DNA from: CAWARU01 sp963784575 | GTDB taxonomy: Bacteria > Pseudomonadota > Gammaproteobacteria > UBA6186 > Azoamicaceae | Direction of reading: 5' to 3' | Length of the DNA stretch: 64,000 bases | NCBI GenBank assembly: GCA_963784575.1 | Contig: CAWARU010000001.1 | Location: 1,426,001-1,490,000, forward strand | Position numbers and translations under genes: made by a program | Notes under the pieces: generated by a model | What the model was told of the DNA's origin: nothing | The model's database searches: none | What the model saw: only the letters and a program-made list of their open reading frames with translations | Shown here: positions 28,774-40,824 of the stretch, piece after piece | Position numbering within the stretch: the stretch's first letter is position 1 | How the letters are laid out: every line of letters begins with the position of its first letter

Positions 28774-29769
28774 ATGGAAACTATAAATATTAAAACTGCT
28801 CCGGCTATCTGCCCATTTGCAAAATGCAATTGCAGCGACAATGCCAATATTATTGCTACTGGATGGGATTTTGAATATGCAACCACTCACAAAGAATTCC
28901 CAATTGCAAAATGTGCTCAATGTCACCTCGTTTACCTCAAGGATATTCCCACACCAGAGGAAATGCAAAAAATCTATCCCCCCAATTATTATTCTTTTTC
29001 AGAGTCAAAAAGTGAAAATATCCTGGTCAAATTCGTAAGAGACTATTTAGAGCGTATCAAAGGCCACAAATATCAAGAATTATTAAAGCTAAACACAGCT
29101 CATGTAGTAGACATCGGCTGTGGAGATGGACGCCTGCTTGATATCCTAAAAAAAAGTTGCCCTCTAGATTGGCAATTTTATGGTATAGAATTTGAAGGAC
29201 CAGCAATTAATCATGTTTTGAAGAAAGGATATAAAGTGAAACCGGGCGATATCGGAGCGCTGGATATCTCTGATTGGGAAGAAAAATTCGATTTAGCTAT
29301 GTTGCATCAAGTTTTGGAACACACACATTATCCTCAAAAAATCTTGAGCAAAATAAGAACCATGCTAAAACCTGGTGGAATTTTGTCACTTGAATTGCCT
29401 GATATTGAGGCTTGGGATTTTAAATTATTTAATAAGCGATATTGGGGGGGATATCATATCCCAAGACATTTTTATTTATTTAATAAACAGAATATACAAG
29501 AACTGGCTTTGATGTCTGGATATGAGATTATCTCAATAAAATCCATACTAAGCCCAGTATTTTGGATCCATTCTATTCATAACAGACTTGTGGACAGTAA
29601 ATATTTTTCCTGGCTTGCAAAGTTCTCGAAACCCAATAATATTCTATTTCTATCATTTTTTACTGTAATTGAATTCATTCAAGTTAAATTCTTTGGCACA
29701 AGTTCTAATATGCAGATATTGCTTCGCAAAACGAATGAAAGTTCTATAGCCGATAAAGACCATGATTAA
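28774..29769 (+). CDS. Zinc-ribbon plus class I methyltransferase
   Basis: The 331-aa product starts with a Cys-rich section (CPFAKCNC and CAQCHLVYL, about residues 13-52) that should bind zinc. The SAM domain follows, with VVDIGCGDGRLLDIL and MLHQVLEHTHYP. This layout matches Methyltransf_23-type enzymes of polysaccharide and secondary-metabolite clusters. It begins 2 nt after the desaturase stop. Its last 39 codons overlap, on the opposite strand, the end of the membrane-protein gene 29653-31096; the family match ends near residue 320, so the overlap lies in the tail. Confidence 0.85.
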   Translation: METINIKTAPAICPFAKCNCSDNANIIATGWDFEYATTHKEFPIAKCAQCHLVYLKDIPTPEEMQKIYPPNYYSFSESKSENILVKFVRDYLERIKGHKYQELLKLNTAHVVDIGCGDGRLLDILKKSCPLDWQFYGIEFEGPAINHVLKKGYKVKPGDIGALDISDWEEKFDLAMLHQVLEHTHYPQKILSKIRTMLKPGGILSLELPDIEAWDFKLFNKRYWGGYHIPRHFYLFNKQNIQELALMSGYEIISIKSILSPVFWIHSIHNRLVDSKYFSWLAKFSKPNNILFLSFFTVIEFIQVKFFGTSSNMQILLRKTNESSIADKDHD

Positions 29770-31096
29770 TATCATGCAAACTTGCAGAGTATCGGTATAA
29801 AGGGTGTATCTCGGTAAGAGTGGTTGTACTATTGCGGTTATCATATAGTTTGCTATGGTAAGAACAAATACAGTCAAACTCATGACTCTAAAAGTTCTAT
29901 GTCTAAGAATGATTGTGAAAAAAAGCAGAAACGGCAAAATAAAAGGAAAGTAGAGTCTCTCCAGGCTGAATTTTTGGAATTTTATATAATCAAAATATGA
30001 CTTAATATTTTCACGAAGATGAAACCTGATGTTTTGTAAGTATAACTGAAAAGTCTTGTTCCAGTTTTGTTTGAATAACACAAAGGCCATTTCCTTTGTT
30101 ACTTTATCGATTCTTAGGCCAATCGAAGGCATCAATATCTTTATTTATGTCCAGCGCTACTAGGCTTCCTTTGAGCTGCTTATCTACTTCAGGAACTAGG
30201 ATGTAACGCGCAATTTGGTTAAAACTGTAGAGATACTGAAAATAAACTTCAGTTGACAATGTAGCGTTTTTTTGGTCATCTAAACATAATTTTTGTTGAT
30301 GCATAACATCACGAACTTTTAGAAATATACTCTTCTGAAGATCATCCTTGAAATACATAGAATCTGAATCTTTTGAAACGTATAGCGGAGCAACGACAAT
30401 CTGAAGACCCGTAAAAGGAATAGTCGTAAAATGTCCATTGTGAGTGTATTGCCAAGTTCTTTCCACCAGATTAGTTGCTATCCCGCATAAAATAAAAATA
30501 ACGACTAGCAGACCTACTCTAAAGCAACGCCTCTCATACCTGAATAAATATAAAAGCAACAAACTGTAGACAGGATACAGGAACAAGAATTGACGCCGAA
30601 CAAAAATCAGCAAGGAGAGAAGTAACGTAAAATAAATTAAAGATCTGGTTTTTTTATTGATGATCCCTTCAAATAAAAAATAAATTGCCATCAAAAATAG
30701 AGGATATGCAATAGCTTCAGTAAGAATCAAATTTCCAACGTTATGAAATGAAATATAATAGGGAGCAAGTAATACTATGAATAAGGCCCATTTTTGAATT
30801 CTATTTAGATCAAAAAAATGCATAAATTTTCTCGCTGTAAACTCTGCAGCAGCGAATCCTAAAAAATTTTGAAACAATACTAAATTAGAATAATTATTAT
30901 CACCATTGATTAATGCATTTAATTTTAGGACCAAAGGATAGAAAAATGGTCTAAATGCAGAACAGTTTACGTAAGAGAGTGTGTCGTTTGCTATCATAGG
31001 GCCTTCGTTAAGAATGGCCGCAAATAGCTTTAGCGTTAGGAGCAGTAAAATAAAACTTAATACATTTAATACAACTTTTTTAGAAATTTGAATCAT
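29653..31096 (-). pseudogene. Polytopic GT-C-like membrane protein, one indel
   Basis: Two consecutive minus frames together give a paralogue of the 4645-6120 protein. Shared features are the acidic loop IANDTLSY, LTEAIAYP, RRQFLFLYP, TNLVERTWQY, IPFTGLQIVVAP and C-terminal PLLPRYTLYTDT. An extra A at 30111-30112 (coding AAGATCGAT read as AAGAATCGAT) stops the first frame after FDWPKNR. Removing it gives FDWPKIDKVTKEM and a 480-aa protein, against 491 aa for the paralogue. About ten membrane spans are expected, with the Asp in the first outer loop as in GT-C enzymes. The gene is in an operon with the methyltransferase at 31109 (12 nt apart). Confidence 0.75.
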
Positions 31097-31108
31097 GGAT
31101 AATTTGCT

Positions 31109-31819
31109 TCACATTTTCTCGATGACACAGATGAGAGATTGTCCAAAAAATCTTTTGGTAGCAAAGTTAACTAAACGGGAAATTGGAAGAACGAATTTAT
31201 CAAAAAATTTTATTTGGCCTTTCACTATGGAACTCTCCAAGGAGGTATGCGAAAAAAGATTATTCATCCACCAACCAATTCCCCCAATAGCATTGAAATA
31301 TTCCGCTCGAATAACTTTCCCCATGTCAGAGGGAATGACTCTAATCAAATCCTTTTTTGAATAACGCCTTTTATGTCCAGCAAGTGCATCCAAACTGGTA
31401 TACAGTGCTTGAATGGCGGGAACAAATAACAACAAGTATCCGCCTGACTCCAGAGAAGAGAGTAAATTTTTGATTACTAACTGATCATCATCGATATGCT
31501 CAAGCACATTGATGCAAAGGACTGTCTTAAATTTCCGGTGTTCAATTCGGTGACTGAAATCTAATGTACCAATATCTGCATGATAAAATAAACGGGTCGG
31601 AAAACAATTTCTGCCTTGTTCAATCAACTGTTCGTCTATATCTACACCAACATATTCATTCAAATCATTTAATAACTCACAAAATTCGCCATGACCAATA
31701 CCAACTTCTAATAAAGAATTTCCAATATACGGTCTGAATAAGGATAAAATCCATTTGTAATAATTTTCAGCCTCCGCCATCCCTGAGGAGAAGGTTTCAT
31801 TGTTAACTATAGTCTCCAT
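31109..31819 (-). CDS. Class I SAM-dependent methyltransferase
   Basis: The 236-aa protein has motif I in SLLEVGIGHGEFCELL, the acidic GVDIDEQLIEQ, and CINVLEHIDDDQLVIKNL. DALAGHKRRYSKKDLIRVI is characteristic of methyltransferases that accompany GT2/GT-C genes in surface-glycan clusters. It is cytoplasmic and intact. It lies between two membrane-protein genes on the same strand with short gaps, so it is probably cotranscribed with both. Confidence 0.85.
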   Translation of the reverse strand: METIVNNETFSSGMAEAENYYKWILSLFRPYIGNSLLEVGIGHGEFCELLNDLNEYVGVDIDEQLIEQGRNCFPTRLFYHADIGTLDFSHRIEHRKFKTVLCINVLEHIDDDQLVIKNLLSSLESGGYLLLFVPAIQALYTSLDALAGHKRRYSKKDLIRVIPSDMGKVIRAEYFNAIGGIGWWMNNLFSHTSLESSIVKGQIKFFDKFVLPISRLVNFATKRFFGQSLICVIEKM

Positions 31820-31885
31820 GGAAAATTGTCTCCATTTTCATACAAGCCTGGACATATTGTAAATGAATAATTTAATCGTGGGTAG

Positions 31886-34419
31886 TTATAATCCAGTAAG
31901 TCTCAATGCTATCCCGGGAAGGGTTGAAAACCCAAGACCCAAACAATATTCTGTATACTCCACGGGAAGACTTAGCTGACTCACCTCTATCCTCGCTTTT
32001 TCAATTTGAGTTTTCAAACTTTTGTATTGATCAGTATCCGGAAAAACAAGAATAGTCACTTTGAAATCTTTCAAAAGTTCTTTAGTACTTTCATCAAAAT
32101 TACCAGCCTGCAGTTTATTATAGGCATGCCACCAGGTAAGGAAAGCCGGACCCATTTTTTGATATACAAATGCCTCACTGAAAAGCTCACGATAGTACAC
32201 GAATTGATCCATATTAGCCGCATACGCATACCTAAAAAAATAGTCGAGCGATAGGATTCGGTCTGTTTCGCTTACCCAAGCCGGCGGCTTTATTGGAAAT
32301 TTTTTGGCGAAAAATTCACTATATTTCCAGACTGGTCTAGATCCTTTTTCAAAATCCACATAACTTCTTATTCCTATATTTTTTGCAAATGTTGGGGCGT
32401 TACGAAAGCTAGCAATCATTTGATCGAGACATAAAATAACAATCAACAATTTCACGACTAATACGCATCTTTCTCTGATGTTTTCAGGATTTTCGTTACA
32501 ATATTGGAACCTTCTAAATTTCAATCTTTGCATTGAGAACACCCACAACTTTTTCACCCACAAAATAGCATATGAAGAATAAAAAAGAATAAAAGAAAAT
32601 GACTGAAAACCTAAATAAAACCAATGCAATCGATCAATGCCGCGCCAAAGCTCAAGCTTATATTTCAACAGAATACAGGCCGCAGTGCATATTAAAATAA
32701 ACATACTCATTAGAATACCCTGCAATTTAAGAGCAGAAACTTCTCTCCAAAAAAGCGAATTGGGGGTTTCTTGTAATTCCGAATCAGGCTCAAAATAAGA
32801 AGCTGTCAATAATGAAAACACCCCCATAAGGGCCAGAGCAAATGATATAATTCCTATAGTTAAACTGAGTGGTTCTATAGCAAAAGCAATTAAGAGAATG
32901 CCGCAAGACGAAGCAAAAGTTCCTATGATGGTAGAAATAATACAATATTTATGGCGTGAAAATTGTAACCTGCTTATTGGCGAAGCAAGATTTTTACAGA
33001 GGAAAAATAGATCCAAAATACACTAAATAAAGCCGATAATTTAACTGCCGAACTTTTGAATGTATGCGAAGCTGCTACATAGGGTAAATCAGTCTCCTTA
33101 AACCATCTGACACTGTTATCAAGATTCCAACGAGCCACATAATGACCAGTCCAATAATGTACTTTTTTGATGGCATCACTATTGCCACCCTGTGTTTTCA
33201 GATCATATTGTGTCAAATTTTCGATATATGCGTGGGTATTTGCTGGATTAATAACAACAGTTGAAATCCAATAAGAAAAAAATGCTAGAAAACTCAGAAT
33301 AATAATTTTGCCAATTCTAATTTTTTTAAACCAGGACACAGCTATTACAAAACTGTTTATCACAAAGTATACTGCTGTGATAGGATGTGATAATAAAGCT
33401 GCCGGCATTGCCGCAACTAAAAGCATTATCCATTTAAATTTTATATTGCCTTTTTCTGTCAAAAATTTGCTTGCACAAATGGTCATCATTGGTAGGATGA
33501 TAAATAAGCAAAAGTCTTTATCAAGCGTTGGAGCATTTAAAAATCTGAATGAATACCAATAAGGGTTGATATTCATCTCGTGATAAATTGCAAAAGGAAA
33601 TATAACCGCAGCCAAAAAGAATATCGGGCTTAGTCTTCGTAAAGAAATCTCCCAGAGCATGCTGGTCAAGGTAATGAAATAAAAAAATCCAATGAAAGGA
33701 TTCGCTATCCGAATGGTCAATTCTCTCAGGATCGATCCTGGTAACTTCAGATAATATTGCATAGAAACAATGATATAGATTTGACAGCATTCTAGGCTGT
33801 GCTTCCTTAATCCCAAATGATGCAACATCCCAGTAACTTGGTTCAAAATTTCTATGAAGCCGGCTAGACAAAATATTGGCATCGCAAAGCCCTTGATCGT
33901 TCAAGAAAGGGAAATGAAAAAAAGTAGCGCTCAATATCACGGCTAAGAGAGCAACACCAATGGAGGAATAATCAACTGTTCGAATATGTGGTTTACTTCG
34001 AAACCCCAAAATAATAGTAAAATTGTAATAATTCCATGGATACAATAGAATACATTGTACCCCTGGCCAAAAATTCGAAGACCAACAACTAGAATTCCGA
34101 AAACCACATAGGAAATAAAGAATGAGAGCGATATATAGGTAATATTGATATCGGCTTCGAATCTTCTCGCTATGCACAGGCCTGGAATAAGAAAATAACC
34201 TAAAGCTATCGCAAAAAGAATTGCAGAAGTTAATTCGGCACTTGCTATTCTTGGAAAAAACAGTAAATAAGTTAAGACTATAAAAAAAGAAATCAGAGTG
34301 ATTCGAAAGCCAATGCCGCAGTTAATTTTCTTTGCAACCATGTTTACAAGCAATGATTTAAGTTTATCGAATAACTTTACGTCATCTAATTCACTGTAAA
34401 AATATTTCTGTTCTATCAT
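31886..34419 (-). pseudogene. Large polytopic membrane protein split by three indels
   Basis: Four overlapping minus frames read in succession as one protein of about 844 aa with many hydrophobic segments. Three one-base events separate them: a T lost at 34001-34003 (repairs to WGFRSKPHIRTVDYSS), an A gained at 33721-33722 (repairs to DPERLTIRIANPF), and an A lost at 32991-32995 (repairs to SSVKNLASPISRL). An acidic, aromatic outer loop and TM-dense body suggest a GT-C transferase or other polysaccharide membrane enzyme, but I recognise no family motif. Alternative view: a truly decayed gene. Start ATG 34417-34419 has only a weak RBS. Confidence 0.6.
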
Positions 34420-34592
34420 AGTTAAATATTTCTCGTAATATTGCTTAACTTAACGATGTCTACTATCCAAATATCTAACACTATATTTGGTTTTAAGTAA
34501 GAATGAAACACCGCTGAATCGAAAATTGATTGAAATAAAACGATATACTACCCTATGATTTTTTTATTGTCTAAACCTATAAATAATATTAA

Positions 34593-35688
<1,096 letters not shown>

Positions 35689-35697
35689 GATTAGGTG

Positions 35698-36634
35698 ATG
35701 ATCTTCTCATTAAAAAATAAACGAGTGTTCGTAGCGGGTCATAAAGGAATGGTTGGAAGAGCGCTGGTTCAACGCTTGTCAGAAGAAAATTGTGAAATAT
35801 TGACTGTCGAAAAAAACCAAGTCAATCTTTGCTCGCAGGAAAAGACGAGTCAATGGTTAAAGAATAATAAACCACAAGTGATATTTATTGCAGCAGCCAA
35901 AGTCGGCGGAATCCATGCAAATAAAAGCTATCCTGCAGAATTTCTCTATGACAATCTTGCTATAGCATCAAATATCATTCACGCAGCAAAAGAATCTCAG
36001 GTTGAAAAATTGTTATTTCTAGGTTCTTCCTGTATTTATCCACGCGATACCTCTCAGCCTATAAATGAAAATTCTCTGCTCACAGGAACCTCTTGAAGCA
36101 ACTAACCAATGGTATGCAATTGCTAAAATCGCTGGTTTGAAGATGGCAGAAGCCTATAGAGAACAATACCAGTGTGATTTTATCAGTTGCATGCCGACTA
36201 ATCTCTATGGTCCTGGGGATAACTATCATCCCGAAAATTCACATGTCTTGCCTGCTTTACTCAATAAAATTCATCAAGCAAAGATGAATCATGATTCTTT
36301 CGTTCCTATTTGGGGCAGCGGCAAACCAAGACGCGAATTTCTGTATGTAGAAGATCTGGCTGATGCCTGCATATTTTTAATGAAAAACTATTCCGATTCA
36401 CAAACAATCAATATAGGAACAGGAACTGATCTCACCATATCGGAGCTGGCACAGAATATTGCGAGCATTGTGGGTTTCAAAGGGAATTTTTCCTATGACA
36501 ATACCAAACCTGATGGAACACCTCAAAAATTACTCGACATCTCCAAACTTGCTTCATTGGGATGGCAGGCCAAGACCGCATTACATCAAGGAATTGAAAT
36601 GACTTATCAAGACTATCTAAGGAGAACCGCATGA
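35698..36634 (+). pseudogene. fcl: GDP-L-fucose synthase, one indel
   Basis: The N-terminus has KRVFVAGHKGMVGRALVQRL and FLGSSCIYPRD. The catalytic Tyr/Lys pair is in WYAIAKIAGLKM and the later TNLYGPGDNYHPENSHVLPA is diagnostic of GDP-fucose synthase (WcaG/Fcl). An extra A at 36087-36088 (ACAGGACCT read as ACAGGAACCT) breaks SLLTGPLEATN. Repaired length is 311 aa. It epimerises and reduces the Gmd product to GDP-L-fucose. It starts 9 nt after gmd and overlaps manC by an ATGA, so the three genes are one operon. Confidence 0.9.
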
Positions 36635-38058
36635 TTCACCCAGTCATCCTGTCAGGTGGCGGTGGTACCAGACTATGGCCCTTATCCAGAACAAATTTTC
36701 CTAAACAATATTGGAAACTGATTGGTGATAATACTCTCGTCCAAGATACAGCACTCCGGGTTGCACCAGACCATGAATTCCAAAATCCAATGATAATCTG
36801 CCATAACGAACATCGCTTTTTGGTCGCTGAACAATTGCGAGAAGCAGGCATCAATCCCTCTCATATCGTTCTAGAGACAAAAGGCAAGAATACTGCCGCT
36901 TCCATTGCTATTGCGTCACTCTTGCTCGAAAATTCCGAAGATTTATTATTAGTACTCCCGGCAGATCATTCCATTGAAAATGTTTCTGGATTCAAAGAAA
37001 AGATTGCCGTTGCAGCAAAATATGCGAAGCTTGGCAAAATTGCTACTTTTGGGATTCTCGCAGATACGCCAGAAACCCGCTATGGTTATATCCAGCGAGG
37101 CATGAAAATAGACGAACAAGATATTTATGAAGTATCAAATTTCCGTGAAAAACCAGCGCTTGATCTTGCCAAACAGTACATACAGTCCGGCGACTATTAC
37201 TGGAACAGCGGTATTTTTCTCTTTAAAGCGCGTACCATGCTTGAAGAGTTAGAACAGTTCCAACCTGCACTGCTTGAAGAGTGCCGACAAACACTTTCAA
37301 AATCTAAGCATGATTTAGATTTCCTTCGTTTGGATTCCGATTTAATCTCTGATAAACATAATCTATCTATTGACTATGCAATCATGGAACATACCAAACA
37401 TGCTATAGTCATCCCAGCAAAGCTTGAATGGTCTGATGTTGGTTCCTGGGACGCTTTATGGGAAATCTCAGAAAAAGATCGTGATGGCAATGCAACACTT
37501 GGAGATGTTATCACCCATAATGTAAAAAATTCTTATATTAGAAGTGAGCAGCAATTGATGGCGGTCCTTGGACTCGATGATATCATTGTTGTTTCGACTC
37601 ACGATGCTGTTTTGGTTGCCCATAAAAATTGTGCTCAGGATATCAAAGAAATCGTTCATGAACTCAAAAGAAATGAACGTAAGGAATTAGATATCCATAC
37701 TAGAGTCTACCGCCCCTGGGGTTATTATCAAAATATCGATCTCGGTGACAGATTCCAAGTCAAGAGACTCATGGTTAAACCCGGTGGTAAAACTTCTACA
37801 CAAATTCATTTTCACCGTTCTGAACATTGGGTGATCGTATCAGGCACAGCTAGGGTGACGCGCGGCGAAGAAACTCTTCTAGTCTACGAAAACCAATCCA
37901 TTTATCTTCCCATGGGAACTAAACATCGAGTTGAAAACCCAGGCAAGACCCCCTTGCATTTTATCGAAGTACAATCAGGTTCATATTTAGGAGAAGATGA
38001 CATCGTTAGGCTTGAAGACAGTTATGGGCGAGCAGATGTTGACGTTCCTACTTTTTAA
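36631..38058 (+). CDS. manC: Mannose-1-phosphate guanylyltransferase / mannose-6-phosphate isomerase
   Basis: The 475-aa bifunctional type II protein has the pyrophosphorylase signature VILSGGGGTRLWPLSR, FREKPALDLA and EWSDVGSWDALWE. The C-terminal cupin isomerase domain has RPWGYYQNID, QIHFHRSEHWVIVSGTA and the ending VENPGKTPLHFIEVQSG. It makes GDP-mannose for Gmd and Fcl. Start ATG overlaps the fcl stop. No phosphomannomutase (manB/algC) is in the window, so that step must be encoded elsewhere. The frame is intact. Confidence 0.95.
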   Translation: MIHPVILSGGGGTRLWPLSRTNFPKQYWKLIGDNTLVQDTALRVAPDHEFQNPMIICHNEHRFLVAEQLREAGINPSHIVLETKGKNTAASIAIASLLLENSEDLLLVLPADHSIENVSGFKEKIAVAAKYAKLGKIATFGILADTPETRYGYIQRGMKIDEQDIYEVSNFREKPALDLAKQYIQSGDYYWNSGIFLFKARTMLEELEQFQPALLEECRQTLSKSKHDLDFLRLDSDLISDKHNLSIDYAIMEHTKHAIVIPAKLEWSDVGSWDALWEISEKDRDGNATLGDVITHNVKNSYIRSEQQLMAVLGLDDIIVVSTHDAVLVAHKNCAQDIKEIVHELKRNERKELDIHTRVYRPWGYYQNIDLGDRFQVKRLMVKPGGKTSTQIHFHRSEHWVIVSGTARVTRGEETLLVYENQSIYLPMGTKHRVENPGKTPLHFIEVQSGSYLGEDDIVRLEDSYGRADVDVPTF

Positions 38059-38206
38059 TACTTGATTGTTGCATGTATTTCACTCAATTTGAAAGAAACA
38101 AGGTCAGAAAGAATATTGCCCTTCAATAAGAATTCAGACTAACAATTGAATTTTTTTATTATTGTAATTATAATTTTTCATTTTACTAAAGTGTTTAAGA
38201 GCATTT

Positions 38207-40258
38207 ATGTTAATTGAACAGTACAGTCAATCAACTAAAACTTTACAGTTTTCTTCTTTCAAGCCAGATAATTTATTCGACTACAAGTTTATAAGAGCAT
38301 TTGCTAAATTACTCTGTTTTCTTATTATTACCACATTGCTTATCAATTTTTGCTGCGTACAATTTCTCTCAACCAGAATACTTATAAAAAATGAAAATCT
38401 TTATTCGTTGTCTGGATTTAATTATGGTGTTGATCTCAAACTTAAAAATTTTATGCACCATGTTATTGATTCCCATGGTGACAGTGTTTCCCATGATTCA
38501 CGATCAAATATCATACTGTATGAAGATGGAAAGGAATTTGGGGTACCTCACTCAGGACACCAAGCAATCTCAGAAGAAGGTGGGGGCAAATACAGTCATT
38601 GGAGAGATCATGTGCAATTCTCTACGATAGACAATTCAAATCCAAAAACCAACGGAAGAACTTACGAGATCAAACTGCATTATAGTCTCCAAGATTGGAT
38701 TGTCAAAACCTTGATTATTATATTTATTTTCATTTCTCTTCTGTTTGCGGATTGGAAAAAAATGATCCGACAACTGAATACAAACTTTATTCTTGATACT
38801 GTTATTAGAAAACAACATTTTTTTGATACCATAGTTGCCATAATATTGGGGATCATATGTTTTTCAATAGTATTATTTTGGCTTCCCTATCCAGATAAAA
38901 CTATCTCATCGTTACCTCTCTGGAAAATAGCAGTCCAATTCGGGTTACTACTAAGCTTCACGCTTGTCCTGATTGAGGTTTTAAGCAATAAAAATATAGA
39001 ACTACTAAGCACAACTCACAGAAATTCTTGGTATAATATTGTATTATCTATCTTATTATTTATCCTCTTTACCACTCCTCTAATCGAATCTTGGCGTAGT
39101 GGGGCTACAAATTCTACAATCATTGGAGGACTGATCCCTTACAACGACTCAAATGGCTATTATTATGGTACGGAGCATTTGTTGCAATCTGGAACACTGG
39201 ATCCCTGGAACATGCGCAGACCTATTAATGCTGTAATAAATGCAATTAAGCACAGTCTTGGTGGTTATGAAATTCAAAATACTATTGCGATTGGATCCTT
39301 ACTCATTGCTCTTTCAACACTATTTATGACTCAAATAACTGCACGTATTTTCGGCCTAGGAGCCGCTATTCTTTTCGCCACAATGTTATTTTGGAGTTTG
39401 GCATCGCAAGGTTTGACCCCAACAATGATGTCAGAAAATAATGGAATTCTTATCGGCATTATTGCATTTATCGTTCTAAACCAAGCGGCTATTAAGAAAT
39501 CAAAAAATGTTTTTGCTTTTGGCATGTTTTTCCTAACACTCGGTCTGAACACGAGGGCTGGAGCATTTTTTGTTCTTCCCATTTTATTACTCTGGGGGGG
39601 TATCTATTTAAATCCAACAAAACGATATTTATGTTGGCAATCTATTTTATTTGGTATATTAGGCGTTGTTTTCGGTTCATTTATTCCTTGGTTTTTAGTA
39701 ACCTTACTCGGAAGTTCTGACAATATATTGCACGCAAATTTTATTCTCCACCTCTATGCCATGGCGAAAGGCAGTCTGGACTGGTCTCTATTTTTTAAAG
39801 ATTATCCAACTTTATGCCAATACGTGGAAACTCGAGAATGTAGTAAAAAAATATTTACCTTAGTGCTGTCGAGTTTCTTGGAAAGCCCTAGCGTTTTGAT
39901 AAAATTGTATCTAAACCAATTGAATGCCTATTGGATTCATCTTCTTAATATGCTCTTTTCTTTCAATCAATTTGCCCCTATCCTCTTTAGTATCGGTGGA
40001 ATTTGGTCTCTTTATCAAAGGAAAAACGCCTTATTAAGTCTCTATGTATTCTCATGTATCGGTATCTGGCTTTCTTCTCCATTTTTGCTGCCCTATGGCG
40101 GGATGCGCACATTTATTACAACAATTCCTTTTGAATATATTTTTGTCGCTGTTGGTCTATTTCTCATTCAAAAAATTGCAATTTGCATTAATCCTTTTCT
40201 GCAGCTAAGTAACTCTAAAGGCATTGCTCCACTTTTTAGTCAAAGGAGAATAGCTTAA
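38207..40258 (+). CDS. Polytopic membrane protein with an SDNSNP-type module after the first helix
   Basis: In this 683-aa protein, one membrane helix (about 33-55) precedes a soluble segment (about 63-157). The segment ends LYEDGKEFG...HWRDHVQFSTIDNSNP...NGRTYEIKL, the same module as in two GTs and a methyltransferase of this locus. About eleven more helices follow, with WRSG, WNMRRPINAV, MMSENNG and LPYGGMRTF. The part after residue 160 is paralogous to the 43489-45108 protein, which lacks the module. A conserved Asp/Asn-rich loop (PYNDSNGYYYGTEHLL) after a helix would suit a GT-C type transferase. It is followed 4 nt later by a small exported-protein gene. Confidence 0.75.
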   Translation: MLIEQYSQSTKTLQFSSFKPDNLFDYKFIRAFAKLLCFLIITTLLINFCCVQFLSTRILIKNENLYSLSGFNYGVDLKLKNFMHHVIDSHGDSVSHDSRSNIILYEDGKEFGVPHSGHQAISEEGGGKYSHWRDHVQFSTIDNSNPKTNGRTYEIKLHYSLQDWIVKTLIIIFIFISLLFADWKKMIRQLNTNFILDTVIRKQHFFDTIVAIILGIICFSIVLFWLPYPDKTISSLPLWKIAVQFGLLLSFTLVLIEVLSNKNIELLSTTHRNSWYNIVLSILLFILFTTPLIESWRSGATNSTIIGGLIPYNDSNGYYYGTEHLLQSGTLDPWNMRRPINAVINAIKHSLGGYEIQNTIAIGSLLIALSTLFMTQITARIFGLGAAILFATMLFWSLASQGLTPTMMSENNGILIGIIAFIVLNQAAIKKSKNVFAFGMFFLTLGLNTRAGAFFVLPILLLWGGIYLNPTKRYLCWQSILFGILGVVFGSFIPWFLVTLLGSSDNILHANFILHLYAMAKGSLDWSLFFKDYPTLCQYVETRECSKKIFTLVLSSFLESPSVLIKLYLNQLNAYWIHLLNMLFSFNQFAPILFSIGGIWSLYQRKNALLSLYVFSCIGIWLSSPFLLPYGGMRTFITTIPFEYIFVAVGLFLIQKIAICINPFLQLSNSKGIAPLFSQRRIA

Positions 40259-40262
40259 TTTT

Positions 40263-40772
40263 ATGAAAATAGGTAACCTAAGTTCATTGTTCATCTTAAT
40301 TACCCTCTTTTTTTTGAGCTCGTCTGTAAATGCTATTTCCGATCTTTATCGAAGAAATAAAGAACAGATTTCTTGTCCCAAAGGAACCATGGGAATCCTT
40401 TATCATCCAAAGAGAAATGGGGGTGTACTATACATACATGAGGACAAGAATCTGACAAAAACTCGCTCTCCTGATATTAGATGGAGTGATTTCATGCAAG
40501 ACAAAGAATTCTCAGAACTCATCCCTATCTGGCAAAATGGCCTGAAAAAAGTCAAACCAAATTCCACCTTGATGGTAGTATTCCTTGACAAAGAATTTGA
40601 TGAAAACGGCGCACCCACGCCATTTCGACTCTATTTTACAAAGTTAGTACTACTAGAAAACAAATTGCTATCTAAAGAAATTAAAAATCCCTTGTACATG
40701 TGTTTAAGAGAAGATAAGGAAGCAGGAGGGGTATTTTTCAAAGCTGAAACTATCCAAGAATTGAAGCAATAG
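40263..40772 (+). CDS. Small exported protein of unknown family, partner of the upstream membrane protein
   Basis: The 169-aa product starts with a signal-peptide-like stretch (SSLFILITLFFLSSSVNAIS, likely cleavage after VNA), so it is probably periplasmic. Its body shares CPKG, DKNLTKTRSPDIRWSDF and DKEFS with the 160-aa product of 43014-43496 (CPDG, DVDLKKTKIPDIRYGDF, DEDFS). Each gene directly follows a copy of the same large membrane protein, so the pair is a conserved two-gene cassette. I recognise no known domain. A role as an accessory subunit of the membrane enzyme is inference from this linkage. Confidence 0.75.
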   Translation: MKIGNLSSLFILITLFFLSSSVNAISDLYRRNKEQISCPKGTMGILYHPKRNGGVLYIHEDKNLTKTRSPDIRWSDFMQDKEFSELIPIWQNGLKKVKPNSTLMVVFLDKEFDENGAPTPFRLYFTKLVLLENKLLSKEIKNPLYMCLREDKEAGGVFFKAETIQELKQ

Positions 40773-40824
40773 TTCACTTGTCGGCCCTTAAACACCTAGT
40801 AAAAGAAACCCTATCGAAAGCCCA

